Source: Candidatus Thorarchaeota archaeon (GTDB lineage: Archaea; Asgardarchaeota; Thorarchaeia; Thorarchaeales; Thorarchaeaceae). From it: DNA of 34,417 bases. Below are positions 1-8,172 of this stretch, one piece after another. The translations under genes and the position numbers were made by a program. Under the pieces are notes generated by a model. That model did no database searches and had not been told where the DNA came from. It was given only the letters and a program-made list of their open reading frames with translations. Position 1 is the stretch's first letter. Each line of letters begins with the position of its first letter. The DNA is taken from NCBI GenBank assembly GCA_016840825.1, contig JAEORN010000069.1, forward strand, positions 1 to 34,417, given 5' to 3'.

Positions 1-296
1 CCTGGCCTCGAATATGTCTGTTCGAACTTCTGTCTAAGTAACTCTTATGGTATGGTTACTATGCAACCCTGCACTAGCTCTTGAGATGAAGTAGTACTAA
101 GGGCTTCCTGCGTGCAAATATCCTCTCTACGGGACACGCTCTACCTAGAGAGATGCTCGAAAGTAAACTTGAAGTTGTCGAACCTCCTATTGATTTTGTA
201 GCTCGTAAGTTCCGAGTGAGATTTACTATATCTTCTTTCACTGGTTCTTTGGATTAGCACAGCAAGCCAAATAGAAAGGAGTAATCGAATCGTTTC
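1..296. other. Left-edge region without a confident gene
   Basis: No convincing gene is visible. On the plus strand a frame is open from base 1 to a TGA at 82-84 (27 residues, three cysteines) and could be the tail of a gene cut by the window edge. A second frame is open from 90 to a TAG at 255-257, with an ATG at 153 giving a 34-residue peptide. Neither resembles a family I recognise and neither has an obvious ribosome site. The stretch also lies downstream of the minus-strand TPR gene, so it probably holds that gene's 3' untranslated region. Confidence 0.3.
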
Positions 297-1847
297 TTAC
301 AGGTCAAGTCTTCCTTCCTGAAGACGTTTCATTATTCTGGATGCTTCAGAGTTCTTGCCCTGTTTCTTAAGCACCTCGAGAAGCAGGATCCAATCCTTTT
401 GATTATTCGGATTTCGTCTTATTTTCTCTCGAAGAATCATTTCTGATTCTTTCCACTTCTTCATTTCCATATATAGAACAGAAAGCCCAGCAGTTAGATT
501 CTCGTTATGTGGGTCAGCTCTCAGGGCAGTTTTGATCATCTCAACTGCATAATCATACTGCTTCAATTCTATGTAAGTTCCAGTAAGTAACTGTACCAGT
601 TCAGGAGTATGACCGTAAATCGCTACTGCGTGCTGGAAAGCATCTCTTGCCTCAGCGTATTTCTTCTGTTTTGCGTATGCAGTTCCAAGGATTTTCCAAG
701 CCTCAGTTACCTCCAATTCTTTCGCTCGTTTAAGAGGTTCAATCGCATCTTTGTACTTCTCCATCGTAAAATAGGTCGTTCCTAACTCAAACCACCAGTT
801 TCCATTCCATTTGTCAAATTGAGTGATTTGCTCTAATGCTTTCGCGCAATCCTGTAGTTTTCCTGCTTTTTTCAAAGCAGATGCATACAATATCCATGCA
901 TCTTGGTTATTCTTATCGAGAGATGTGGCATTCTTCAGTGCATTTGCTGAAGCAGAGTAATCTCCAAGTTGAAGCAATGCTCTACCCAATTCAGTCCAAG
1001 ATAGTGATGATTTCTTATCAAGCTTGGTTGCTTCCTGGAAAGCATCAACAGCCTCTCGAGTGGATCCCCTTTTTTGAAGAGCTTGCCCTAATTGTATCCA
1101 GCTATTGAGATCATAAGGATTGGATGCGGTCATTTCTCTAGCTACTTCAACCGATTCCAATGACCCTGTCCAGCTGTCCGAATCATCGAAATCATAGAAT
1201 ACCCAGCCAAGTGCTATGTTATCACCTTCAGCAATCTTCTGTCCCCATCCCTTCTCATGTGCCTCAATTGATTCACTATGTCTGCCCTGGGAATTCAGGA
1301 TAAATCCTAGGTTTGTCCAAAACATCTTTGTATCAGGCGCATACTTCAGGGCAGTACGGAGAGCTTGCTCTGCTTCTGAATACCTTTCCATCCCCCACAA
1401 TAATAGTCCGAGATTATTCCAAACACTGGAAAAGGAGGGTTGATCAAGAATACTCTCCCTGAGCAAATCGACACCTTCCTCTCTCCTCGCAAGACCTTCT
1501 AGTAAAGAGGCGATGTTTGCTAGAACTTTAGGATTGCTTGGAGCAAGCTCCAATGCCTTTCTATAGGATTTCAATGATTCTTCTTCACGACCTAGAAGTT
1601 CTAACGCAACACCATGGTTGTACCACGCACTCAATCTTTGCGATTCTTCCTGCGTTGCTTTTCTAAAAGCTTCTTCGATTCCTTCTTGTAGTTCTTGGAT
1701 TCTAGGTAATTCCATAGTTTTCTCTTTCATCCATTCTGCAAATTCTCTGAGATTTCCGCCTTTAAACTCCTGCTTCTTTTTCTCAAGTTCTAATTCATCT
1801 ACAAGAGAAAGCCCGTGTTTCACCCAATCAGTTGAATTATCAGACAA
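297..1847 (-). CDS. TPR-repeat protein
   Basis: A 516-residue soluble protein built almost wholly of tetratricopeptide repeats, which form helical scaffolds for protein-protein contacts. After a charged N-terminus (about 1-70, rich in Lys/Glu) there are roughly a dozen 34-residue repeats running to the C-terminus. The TPR signature (Trp/Leu-Gly-Tyr-Ala-Pro spacing) is clear in segments such as AWYNHGVALELLG and VWNNLGLLLWGMERY. No catalytic domain, signal peptide or membrane segment is seen. The start is a TTG at 1847: a strong GGAGGG site lies eight bases upstream (minus strand, bases 1856-1861), an in-frame stop directly precedes it, and there is no ATG before residue 40. The gene stands alone, with the uvrB remnant upstream. 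The partner is unknown. Being a TPR protein is near certain; the cellular role cannot be read from the sequence. Confidence 0.93.
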   Translation of the reverse strand: MSDNSTDWVKHGLSLVDELELEKKKQEFKGGNLREFAEWMKEKTMELPRIQELQEGIEEAFRKATQEESQRLSAWYNHGVALELLGREEESLKSYRKALELAPSNPKVLANIASLLEGLARREEGVDLLRESILDQPSFSSVWNNLGLLLWGMERYSEAEQALRTALKYAPDTKMFWTNLGFILNSQGRHSESIEAHEKGWGQKIAEGDNIALGWVFYDFDDSDSWTGSLESVEVAREMTASNPYDLNSWIQLGQALQKRGSTREAVDAFQEATKLDKKSSLSWTELGRALLQLGDYSASANALKNATSLDKNNQDAWILYASALKKAGKLQDCAKALEQITQFDKWNGNWWFELGTTYFTMEKYKDAIEPLKRAKELEVTEAWKILGTAYAKQKKYAEARDAFQHAVAIYGHTPELVQLLTGTYIELKQYDYAVEMIKTALRADPHNENLTAGLSVLYMEMKKWKESEMILREKIRRNPNNQKDWILLLEVLKKQGKNSEASRIMKRLQEGRLDL

Positions 1848-1906
1848 TCAAGATACCCTCCAAATATTGACATATGGTTGAGAAAACCATTCGACTCTTT
1901 AGTGAA

Positions 1907-2122
1907 TTAACACTCCTGTGCCACGTTGATATAAATTATCTCCTCTACGACATCAGCCATAGTAAAGGTGTTACCAGAACCAGTGACTCCGAGAAGGGTG
2001 TGATGATCCAGACCACTCTTGATACCTTCTATGAGCTTCGTGATTGCTTGTGGTTGGTCACCCGTTGGTTTGAATGGAACCACTATGAATGAAATCTGAA
2101 TGATCAATCGCCATACCTCCAT
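1907..2122 (-). pseudogene. uvrB: UvrB N-terminal remnant (excision-repair helicase fragment)
   Basis: This reads as the first ~50 residues of UvrB, the DNA-damage-verifying ATPase of UvrABC nucleotide excision repair. It shows the family's N-terminal block [18 protein letters not shown] followed by [21 protein letters not shown]. In real UvrB the P-loop reads G-[AV]-T-G-[ST]-G-K-T; here the essential Lys is Asn (AAC, bases 1970-1972), one substitution from a Lys codon. Similarity ends after VVEE and a TAA follows at 1907-1909. The rest of a UvrB (over 600 residues) is absent: the TPR gene lies directly downstream. No ribosome site of its own is clear, and its 5' end overlaps the stop of the membrane-protein gene at 2104. 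A decayed fragment is the best reading; expression as a small peptide cannot be excluded. Confidence 0.8.
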
Positions 2123-2325
2123 CTGCAGAAGTGGCAGATTCCTGCAATCATCCCCGTGAGAATGGATACGAATGCGAGCAACTCTACATCACTTTGCTTA
2201 GCTCCAAACAGAATTGAAGCAATAAATGCCATTAGAAATGCAACGAATATTAGCAGGAAGGCCCAAGGCGCCATTGATAATTGCATATCATACCGCGTTT
2301 CCCAATACCCAGCATCTTCGCTCAT
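2104..2325 (-). CDS. Small two-helix membrane protein
   Basis: A 73-residue protein with two hydrophobic helices (about 17-39 and 47-65), a charged N-terminus (MSEDAGYWE) and a basic C-terminus (CRWRYGD). No family recognised. The ATG at 2325 is preferred over the in-frame GTG at 2331. A TATA-like CCTATATC element near 2355-2365 on the minus strand would place transcription start near 2335, giving a short leader. Its stop codon overlaps the 5' end of the uvrB remnant. It may therefore be intact host sequence lying next to the point where the uvrB fragment was left. Confidence 0.6.
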   Translation of the reverse strand: MSEDAGYWETRYDMQLSMAPWAFLLIFVAFLMAFIASILFGAKQSDVELLAFVSILTGMIAGICHFCRWRYGD

Positions 2326-2331
2326 GACCAC

Positions 2332-2596
2332 ACACTAACCAAAATGCGCCTTGAAAAGATATAGGGGTTGCCATCTCATCTCACTGTTTCTAGAAATTGA
2401 CACTCGGTCCGTTTCGGTTTTTGTGCAACTCCGATCAACTTCCTCAACTTCAAAGTTCTTCCTAGTTCGAGGATATTGTCGGTACAGATAATAAGCCGAT
2501 GTGAATCAAAACAATTGATTATGCAATTTGGAATGACCTGTTGCATCTCTTTGATACAAACATGCTCCAAAATATGATTCGGATTGAAGGGAGGAT
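2332..2596. other. Intergenic region between divergent small membrane-protein genes
   Basis: This holds the promoter of the minus-strand gene ending upstream (TATA-like element at about 2355-2365) and, at its right end, the GGAGG ribosome site of the gene at 2597. A minus-strand frame open from 2648 to 2376 could encode a Cys-rich peptide; from an internal ATG it would be about 56 residues. It overlaps the start of the well-supported 2597 gene and matches nothing I know, so I do not call it. Confidence 0.35.
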
Positions 2597-2923
2597 ATGA
2601 ATTTGGTAAAGGGTCAATACAAAAAGATTGGCGGTTATATAGTGACAATTGGTAGCATCATCGGAGTTCTTATGGGAATTCTGGGATTATTTGGTGTAGT
2701 TTTTGCCCTGAGTATTGGACTTCTTACACCTCAGATGCTATGTGCTATTAGAATCATTCTCTCACTAATTGTACTAGCTACAAGTGGTATCATTGAATTT
2801 CCTGCTCTAAGAATGGAAAAGAATTGGTTGCTGGCACTCATTCTTGGAATCACCATTATGATAATGGGTGATTATCTAGGTGGAATCATCATAGTAATTG
2901 GTGCAGTGGTAATGTGGCTATAA
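2597..2923 (+). CDS. Small multi-pass membrane protein
   Basis: A 108-residue, very hydrophobic protein with about four membrane segments (roughly 12-35, 37-54, 57-74, 80-107). The N-terminal charge is MNLVKGQYKK, suggesting an N-in orientation. The start is well fixed: a GGAGG ribosome site lies six to seven bases upstream (sequence GGAGGATATG). It has no recognised family, no motif of polar residues suggesting transport, and no linked gene on the same strand. Similar small glycine/isoleucine-rich membrane proteins are common in archaeal genomes and mostly uncharacterised. Confidence 0.75.
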   Translation: MNLVKGQYKKIGGYIVTIGSIIGVLMGILGLFGVVFALSIGLLTPQMLCAIRIILSLIVLATSGIIEFPALRMEKNWLLALILGITIMIMGDYLGGIIIVIGAVVMWL

Positions 2924-3012
2924 CTAGATCCTCAGTATGAAATAGAATGAGGTTCATTATCGTATATAGACGTGTGTAGCTCTCTACAGTCACAAGTATG
3001 TATAAACCCAGG

Positions 3013-3153
3013 ATGAGAATGCTATCTCAAGAGGTGACATATACGTTAGACATTGAGAGAGCAGTTCTGGAGGTTGGTGCTGGCTTATTTGAGGTTTTTA
3101 TGCTGTTCATTCTGGTGTATCTCCTTTTCAGACAACTACACACATTTGGTTAG
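3013..3153 (+). CDS. Possible small membrane peptide
   Basis: An open frame of 46 residues from the ATG at 3013 (other in-frame starts: ATG 3019, GTG 3034), ending with TAG at 3151-3153. It has a charged N-terminal half (LDIERAVLE) and one hydrophobic helix (LFEVFMLFILVYLLF) followed by a short polar tail. A TATA-like GTATAAAC lies at about 2999-3006; a start site 25 bases on would fall near 3030 and favour a leaderless GTG start at 3034. There is no homologue I recognise and no Shine-Dalgarno site, so the call rests on the helix and the promoter only. Confidence 0.35.
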   Translation: MRMLSQEVTYTLDIERAVLEVGAGLFEVFMLFILVYLLFRQLHTFG

Positions 3154-3344
3154 ATGGGATGTATAGAATCACCTTCCAAGATGCATTCAAGGGGATATCC
3201 TTTGATATATCTCCTCCAAGTCATCAAGTCTAAACTGCATGAGGATTTCCGCTGACAAATTGAGAATGATGGAAAACTCAATCCATCTACCAAGGGATTC
3301 TAGAAGCGTTGTCCTCAATATCCACCATCTCATCGCATTTCAAA
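3154..3344. other. Intergenic region downstream of tldE
   Basis: I see no gene, RNA or clear hairpin here. It lies between the small plus-strand frame and the 3' end of the minus-strand tldE gene, and presumably holds the 3' untranslated region of the tldD-tldE operon. Confidence 0.4.
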
Positions 3345-4715
3345 CTATGACTTTCCAGAGGTCACATTGGCACTTCCAATCATAATCGAAGGAAAGATTC
3401 CATTCTCAGTTATCTTAGGATTGTTCCCAATCATTACAATACTCTTCAGGAGTTCAAGCATGTTTACAGAGAACATCGTGTTTTCTACTGAATGAGACTT
3501 CTCACCGCCCTCTATCAGAAATCCTTCCATTATTATAGCATTTAGGTCACCAGATACTGGATTTGGTAAATCTCCTGTAAACTGACAGTATACCCCTCTT
3601 GCAATCTCAGAAATCATATCGCTCTCGGTCTTTGACCCAGGTTTCAAAATGAGATTTGAAGATGCAATAGTCAGAGGATCTGCGTATGTATTTCTCCAAG
3701 CGTTGCTCGTATTTTCAATTCCTGATTTGTTAGCAGAGTACGAATCATGGAGATACGACAAGAGAACGCCATGTTCAATCAAGTCATTCTTTTTCGAAGG
3801 AGATCCTTCTGCATCAAAGGGTCTTGAATTAATGCCACCTTCAAGAAGTGCATCGTCTGTAAGATACAGATTATTGGAAGCGACTTCAGATCCAATCCTG
3901 TCTACCAGATAGGAATTCATCTTCTGCACCTCCAAGTAATTAAGGGCAGAAGCTAGAGAACCAGGTCTTCTGCTATTGAATAGATGACCTACTGCAGATG
4001 GTGATAAAATCACAGGCATAATACCTCCGTCTATCTCGTCCTTGTCGAGAGTTCCTATTACTCTCTCAGCAACTCTTGTACCAAGGCCTTCAGGATCGAG
4101 ATCATTCAGCTTCGTTGAAAATTGCTCCTCCCAACTATTTCCCTGTTTACCATCCTTTCTGATCGTAGCATCCAGAAACATATAGATGGCACTGAGATCG
4201 GTTGTGCATGAAAGATCATTGGAATTTATGATTACCCTCGTGATGTCCTTTGCGTGGAAACCTGCGTAATGCAGAGGTGAATACCTCTCAAGATTTGCGG
4301 AGTTGGTTTCAATACCTCTCATTACAATATCAATTCCAACATCTGGGTCTAAGTCACGAAGTTCCTTGTCATAGATTCCACTAATCTGAGGATACTTTTC
4401 ACATGGATATGGAAAATCTTTGAAGTCATCATCACGAGATGCTATTCTGGCCAATTGAATTGCCTGTTCTGCGGCATACTTGACTGAAGGATGCGAAATG
4501 GAAGTCGTGAAGGAGAAACCAATTCGATTCTCCTTTACAATTCGAATCCCACATCCATAGTCATTCTTCACAGCAACACTTCGTACCTTACTGCCTTCAG
4601 CAGACACCACTAGTGCTCGGATTGCTTCCATATAGACTTCTACTTTGTCAGCTCCTAGTTCTTCGCCATAGGAGATAGCATTGGTACCGACATCCGATAG
4701 TCTTTCTTTCATCAT
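3345..4715 (-). CDS. tldE: TldE/PmbA family protein
   Basis: A 456-residue TldE (PmbA) homologue. In bacteria TldE forms a heterodimer with TldD, encloses the proteolytic chamber and lacks the metal-binding motif itself; the complex degrades unfolded peptides and trims microcin B17 and CcdA. Here too no HExxxH motif is present. Recognisable features are the N-terminal domain (GADKVEVYMEAIRALVVSAEG), the central GGIMPVILSPSAVGHLF segment that aligns with the TldD active-site region, and the C-terminal FTGDLPNPVSGDLN block. The longest frame starts at 4766, but an ATG at 4715 overlaps the tldD stop as ATGA, the usual layout for translational coupling, so I place the start there (a second ATG follows directly). 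It is the third gene of the regulator-tldD-tldE operon. Confidence 0.93.
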   Translation of the reverse strand: MMKERLSDVGTNAISYGEELGADKVEVYMEAIRALVVSAEGSKVRSVAVKNDYGCGIRIVKENRIGFSFTTSISHPSVKYAAEQAIQLARIASRDDDFKDFPYPCEKYPQISGIYDKELRDLDPDVGIDIVMRGIETNSANLERYSPLHYAGFHAKDITRVIINSNDLSCTTDLSAIYMFLDATIRKDGKQGNSWEEQFSTKLNDLDPEGLGTRVAERVIGTLDKDEIDGGIMPVILSPSAVGHLFNSRRPGSLASALNYLEVQKMNSYLVDRIGSEVASNNLYLTDDALLEGGINSRPFDAEGSPSKKNDLIEHGVLLSYLHDSYSANKSGIENTSNAWRNTYADPLTIASSNLILKPGSKTESDMISEIARGVYCQFTGDLPNPVSGDLNAIIMEGFLIEGGEKSHSVENTMFSVNMLELLKSIVMIGNNPKITENGIFPSIMIGSANVTSGKS

Positions 4716-6097
4716 GCACCACCTACATTCATCTGGCGTATCCTGAGATGAGGTCCGCCAGAACAATCGGGAACCAATTGAGAACCTTTCCCGCAGGTTC
4801 CGGGAAAATAATCAATCTTCTTTCCAACCGCATCGATCTTATCTAGAGTGCTAATGTGCTGTCCCAATACCGATGCTCCATGAATCATCTCTCCAAGTTC
4901 GCCATTCAGAATCTCGAAACCATGAGTTGAACGGAACATATACTGACCAATATCGGAGATGGCATATCCCCCGCCCATACCACACATTAGTAACCCAGAC
5001 TTCATCTCGCTTATCATCTCTTCAAGAGAATAGGATCCGGTTTGGAAAATGGTATTTCCCATTCGTGGGATTGGCTCAAACATAAAAGATTGAGTTCGCG
5101 CAGCACCATTTGCTTCCATGTCAAGTTCAGAAGATGTCGAGAGTGAGTGAAGTAGCTCATTTACTACACCGTCCTTTATCAGAACTCGTTTCTTTGTCTT
5201 TGAACCCTCCCAATCGTATTCAAAAGACCCTCTCAACCCCTTCGTGGTGGGATCATCGATAATAGTGACCCCTTCAAATCCAATCTTCTTATGGAATTTG
5301 TCAATCAATACAGTGCTTCCAGAAGTCCAATTATCAGCTTCGCATCCATGACCGTATGCTTCATGTGCTAAAACTCCACTTAGATCAGGATCAGCGATTA
5401 TATCCTGTACTCCACCTTTCACTTGCTTGGACTTAAGTAATTCAAGTGCGAGCTCTGTTGCAGTTTCTGTTGCTTGATATGCTTCTTCTCCAGAAACGAC
5501 CTCAAAACCTCCACTACCCCCAATTATCTTGAAGCCACGATGACGAGATGCGCCATTCTTAGAGTAGGAAAAAGCATCAAGATATGGAAGAGAATGGTTT
5601 AGGGATACAGAGGTTCCTACGGAATTATAAATCAAGACATCTGTCTTCAGTTCTTTGTATTCATTGCGAGCTCGATAGATTGAGTTTCCGTATGAGAGAG
5701 CCAATTTATTGAGTTCATTTAGAAGGCTAATCTTGTCCTCAATCGCAACATCAGCAAATGGAATTTTGCATTCATGACGAGATGTTCCCGAAACAGCATC
5801 TGCCTGCAGTTCAAACTTAACCTTCGGTTTCTTAGAGAGTGTCTTTACTACTTTTACTGCCTTCGTAGCGGCTTCCCGAAGTCCATCTCTAGTAAGGTCA
5901 GATGTCTGCGTAAATGCCCAAGACCCTGAAATGAATGCGCGTAATCCAGCGCCAATCAATAGTGCAGAGTTTGCTTTCTTAATCTCCCCAGTGTCAACTT
6001 CAATCTCAGTGAGGATGGTGTTCTCTATCCGGATATCCGAAAAATCAGCGCCTTCACTTTGCATAACATCAATTGCCCACTTAGCAAGATCTTCCAT
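4712..6097 (-). CDS. tldD: TldD metalloprotease subunit
   Basis: A 461-residue TldD homologue, the catalytic subunit of the cytosolic TldD-TldE metallopeptidase. The zinc motif HExxxH is present as HEAYGHGCEAD in the middle of the protein, followed by the typical DDPTTKGLRGSFEYDWEG block and the C-terminal CGMGGGYAISDIGQYMFR segment, all hallmarks of active TldD. Length matches the family. The frame is open up to 6196, but the ATG at 6097 is preferred: it lies two bases after the stop of the upstream regulator gene and has a GGAGG ribosome site about eleven bases upstream. The stop overlaps the tldE start (ATGA). Expression is presumably controlled by the promoter and palindrome in front of the regulator gene. 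Confidence 0.95.
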   Translation of the reverse strand: MEDLAKWAIDVMQSEGADFSDIRIENTILTEIEVDTGEIKKANSALLIGAGLRAFISGSWAFTQTSDLTRDGLREAATKAVKVVKTLSKKPKVKFELQADAVSGTSRHECKIPFADVAIEDKISLLNELNKLALSYGNSIYRARNEYKELKTDVLIYNSVGTSVSLNHSLPYLDAFSYSKNGASRHRGFKIIGGSGGFEVVSGEEAYQATETATELALELLKSKQVKGGVQDIIADPDLSGVLAHEAYGHGCEADNWTSGSTVLIDKFHKKIGFEGVTIIDDPTTKGLRGSFEYDWEGSKTKKRVLIKDGVVNELLHSLSTSSELDMEANGAARTQSFMFEPIPRMGNTIFQTGSYSLEEMISEMKSGLLMCGMGGGYAISDIGQYMFRSTHGFEILNGELGEMIHGASVLGQHISTLDKIDAVGKKIDYFPGTCGKGSQLVPDCSGGPHLRIRQMNVGGA

Positions 6098-6099
6098 CC

Positions 6100-6849
6100 T
6101 TAGTCTTCCTCCATTGTTCCAAATAGAATCTCTCGAAATCTCTGAAACAGGTTCACATACTCCTCCGACCCCATAGAATACGCCTCTAACATCCAATGGT
6201 ATAAAGCTACAATTTCAGGGTCCGTGACATCCTTCTTGATCAAGCCCGCAATCTTGGTTCGCCATCTATCTTGAAGTAACTCTAGCTTTACTCTTAGTTC
6301 AATCAATTCATTTAGTTTCTCTTTTGTAAGGTCTATATCGAATTGACTTAGAGAATTACTCAGACGTGCTCTCTCTCGATCTCGAAGAAAGTCCGCTCCA
6401 AGATTCGGTGTTTCCATTGTCACAACGTACTGCTTTGCTGTTCGGCGGTAGTAGTCTGTGGTTCGCTTCCCGGTTTCTAACGTCCCAAAACGAATAAGAA
6501 ATCCTTCTTCAATCATACGGGGGAGATGGTGGTTAACCTGATTCCTTGTTACAGTAAGGATGTCCAGATGCTCTTCCGACATCTTGACGATCTCTGTTAT
6601 AGAGAGGATATCACGACTGATAGTCACGCGCTCTTTGACTTTCTCTCCTGTTAGCTCATCTAAAGTTTCGATTGTTATCCGGTCAGTGATACCTCTATCA
6701 AGGATTGAAATGATTGCACGACGAACAGGATGGTCAAGCTCCATTGCTTTGTCGGTTTCAGTTAGGAATATCGCCTGTTTTTGAGGAATCTTCCCTTGTT
6801 TTGTTATCTTGATTCCTGCAATCGAATCGCCAATCGGAATTTCCATCAT
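6100..6849 (-). CDS. Winged-helix (ArsR-like) regulator heading the tldDE operon
   Basis: A 249-residue protein with a winged-helix DNA-binding region in its first half: a helical segment DHPVRRAIISILDRGI (near residue 40), then a recognition-helix-like TVTRNQVNHHLPRMIEEGF and a wing LIRFGTLETGKRTTDYY. This is the pattern of archaeal ArsR/HTH_20-type regulators. The second half is alpha-helical and charged (about 150-249), probably for dimerisation or sensing. The frame is open from a TTG at 6882, but that codon lies inside the promoter palindrome and at the predicted transcription start; the ATG pair at 6849/6846 is the realistic start. It is the first gene of the operon with tldD and tldE. 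A nested palindrome centred at 6884 suggests autoregulation. The signal is unknown. Confidence 0.88.
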   Translation of the reverse strand: MMEIPIGDSIAGIKITKQGKIPQKQAIFLTETDKAMELDHPVRRAIISILDRGITDRITIETLDELTGEKVKERVTISRDILSITEIVKMSEEHLDILTVTRNQVNHHLPRMIEEGFLIRFGTLETGKRTTDYYRRTAKQYVVTMETPNLGADFLRDRERARLSNSLSQFDIDLTKEKLNELIELRVKLELLQDRWRTKIAGLIKKDVTDPEIVALYHWMLEAYSMGSEEYVNLFQRFREILFGTMEED

Positions 6850-6859
6850 CTTCAACCCA

Positions 6860-6908
6860 TATATGTTTGGTATAGCAAACAATTATTGTTTGTTCTTACA
6901 AACATATA
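6860..6908. promoter_or_regulatory. Nested double palindrome over the promoter of the regulator-tldDE operon
   Basis: Two perfect inverted repeats share one centre at base 6884. The inner one is CAAACAATTATTGTTTG (6876-6892). The outer arms are TATATGTTTG (6860-6869) and CAAACATATA (6899-6908). Together they make four copies of a CAAACA-type half-site. On the minus strand the TATA box (CTTTATATG, about 6904-6912) overlaps the outer right arm, and the predicted start site near 6881 lies in the inner palindrome. A dimer-of-dimers operator for the downstream winged-helix regulator is the natural reading; which protein binds is inference. Confidence 0.75.
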
Positions 6909-6990
6909 AAGAGCTACATCGACGCTATCAAGTGATAGAAATCATGCAGCGATCTTAGTCCTGAGTCCAGCTCAATCATGTACAATTGAC

Positions 6991-8172
6991 TCATGATGAA
7001 GGCTTTGGTGCTGTTCGACAGTGTCCCAATCTAACATCACCATGATCATCAATTGTCAATATGCAATACCTAGCTTCCTCCACCCATCCACCAGGGTTGT
7101 ACTCGTTATTATCGCCATCAATGACAACATGAGTGTGTCCTCTGATCAAGATATCCTCAGGTTCACGCGTGAATTCTATAAATGATGCTTTCTGACTCAC
7201 AATTTGATCGCGAACGGATTGGTATCTCTGAGGTAGTCTATCCAATCTTCTTTGTAGAACTTGTTGCATTTGTCGGTAGTCCCGAGATTCATGGAATTCC
7301 TTTGGTTCCTCTTCTCTTTGCAAGGTCTGAACTACCCTATCCCATCTTCCCCTTCTTCTCCTTCTCATTCGTTCATCAAATTGCTCGAACTTTCGCCTTC
7401 GTACATGAGGACGTTCCTGAAGTATCTTGAGGAATTCCTTCGTCTTCCTCTGTTTCTGATAATTCAATGCCCAGAATAACATGGCTACTGATGAGGGAAT
7501 TAGAGAGAGTCCACCTATTAGAAAGTTTGATGATATGAATAGCAATCCTGTTATTAATAACAGGATGACACTAGCCAATTCATACTTGTATTTGTAGATT
7601 CTACTCAAGATATTACCTGATTCCTTATTCTGTCCACAAAGCAGCACAGAACTTAGTTCATACATTAATGTCAGATTCCCTGCTTCCTCCTGATGACCAT
7701 GTCTAATGATGAACTTCCTTCCATTCAACCTAGATCCATCTGAAGGCAACTCTAGCGATACAGGAGTTACACAGCTTGGAGAAGTGAGTGTAAAAGGCTC
7801 TAGAAGTCTTTTCACTTCTTCCTTTCCTTGTTCTTTGTAGAATGGCATTACAAAGTCGTGATTGCCAATGACATATTGTAGGTTCTTGATCTTTCCAGAT
7901 TCATTTTTGAGCTTCCCAATGCGTTCAAGAATATCTGAATACTTGTCAAACAAGACATCATCATCATCTCTCCATAGATCTATGAAATCTCCAAGTATTA
8001 TGAAATGCTCAATCTCCAGATCCCGAGCATTCTCCATAGAGGAAAGGAGCTCGCGAAACTGAACCGCAGAGTCATCACCAAATACGTGATGTCCAAGATG
8101 AACATCAGATACAACCACAGCAAATAATCTACCTTTCAGCGATACCATTTTCACCACTCTAACGAGCCACAT
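6991..8172 (-). CDS. Calcineurin-type metallophosphoesterase with membrane insertion
   Basis: A 393-residue phosphoesterase of the calcineurin/LpxH-like fold. All metal-binding motifs are present in order: SDVHLG (D23, H25), GDFIDLW (D62), GNHD (N104, H105), RHGH and finally RGHTHVVIDG, ending with NPGGWVEE. It should hydrolyse phosphomonoester or diester bonds with a two-metal centre; the substrate is unknown. Between the RHGH and GHTH motifs there is an insertion of roughly 130 residues with two hydrophobic helices (SVILLLITGLLFISS and SLIPSSVAMLFWAL) followed by a strongly basic stretch with RRRRRGR. The catalytic domain is therefore likely tethered to the inner membrane face. The start is the ATG at 8172 (GGGGG about ten bases upstream); an internal ATG at 8148 fits the core fold equally well. 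Confidence 0.9.
   Translation of the reverse strand: MWLVRVVKMVSLKGRLFAVVVSDVHLGHHVFGDDSAVQFRELLSSMENARDLEIEHFIILGDFIDLWRDDDDVLFDKYSDILERIGKLKNESGKIKNLQYVIGNHDFVMPFYKEQGKEEVKRLLEPFTLTSPSCVTPVSLELPSDGSRLNGRKFIIRHGHQEEAGNLTLMYELSSVLLCGQNKESGNILSRIYKYKYELASVILLLITGLLFISSNFLIGGLSLIPSSVAMLFWALNYQKQRKTKEFLKILQERPHVRRRKFEQFDERMRRRRRGRWDRVVQTLQREEEPKEFHESRDYRQMQQVLQRRLDRLPQRYQSVRDQIVSQKASFIEFTREPEDILIRGHTHVVIDGDNNEYNPGGWVEEARYCILTIDDHGDVRLGHCRTAPKPSS

Noticed and set aside
2376..2648. Minus-strand frame of 90 codons with several Cys
   Set aside because: It overlaps the well-supported start of the 2597 gene, its first codon is not ATG, and no family pattern is visible. A shorter form from an internal ATG (about 56 residues) cannot be excluded.
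6963..6993. Inverted pieces (TGAGTC/GACTCA and ATCATG/CATGAT) just after the phosphoesterase gene
   Set aside because: The arms are short and interleaved, and no T-run follows, so I do not call a terminator.
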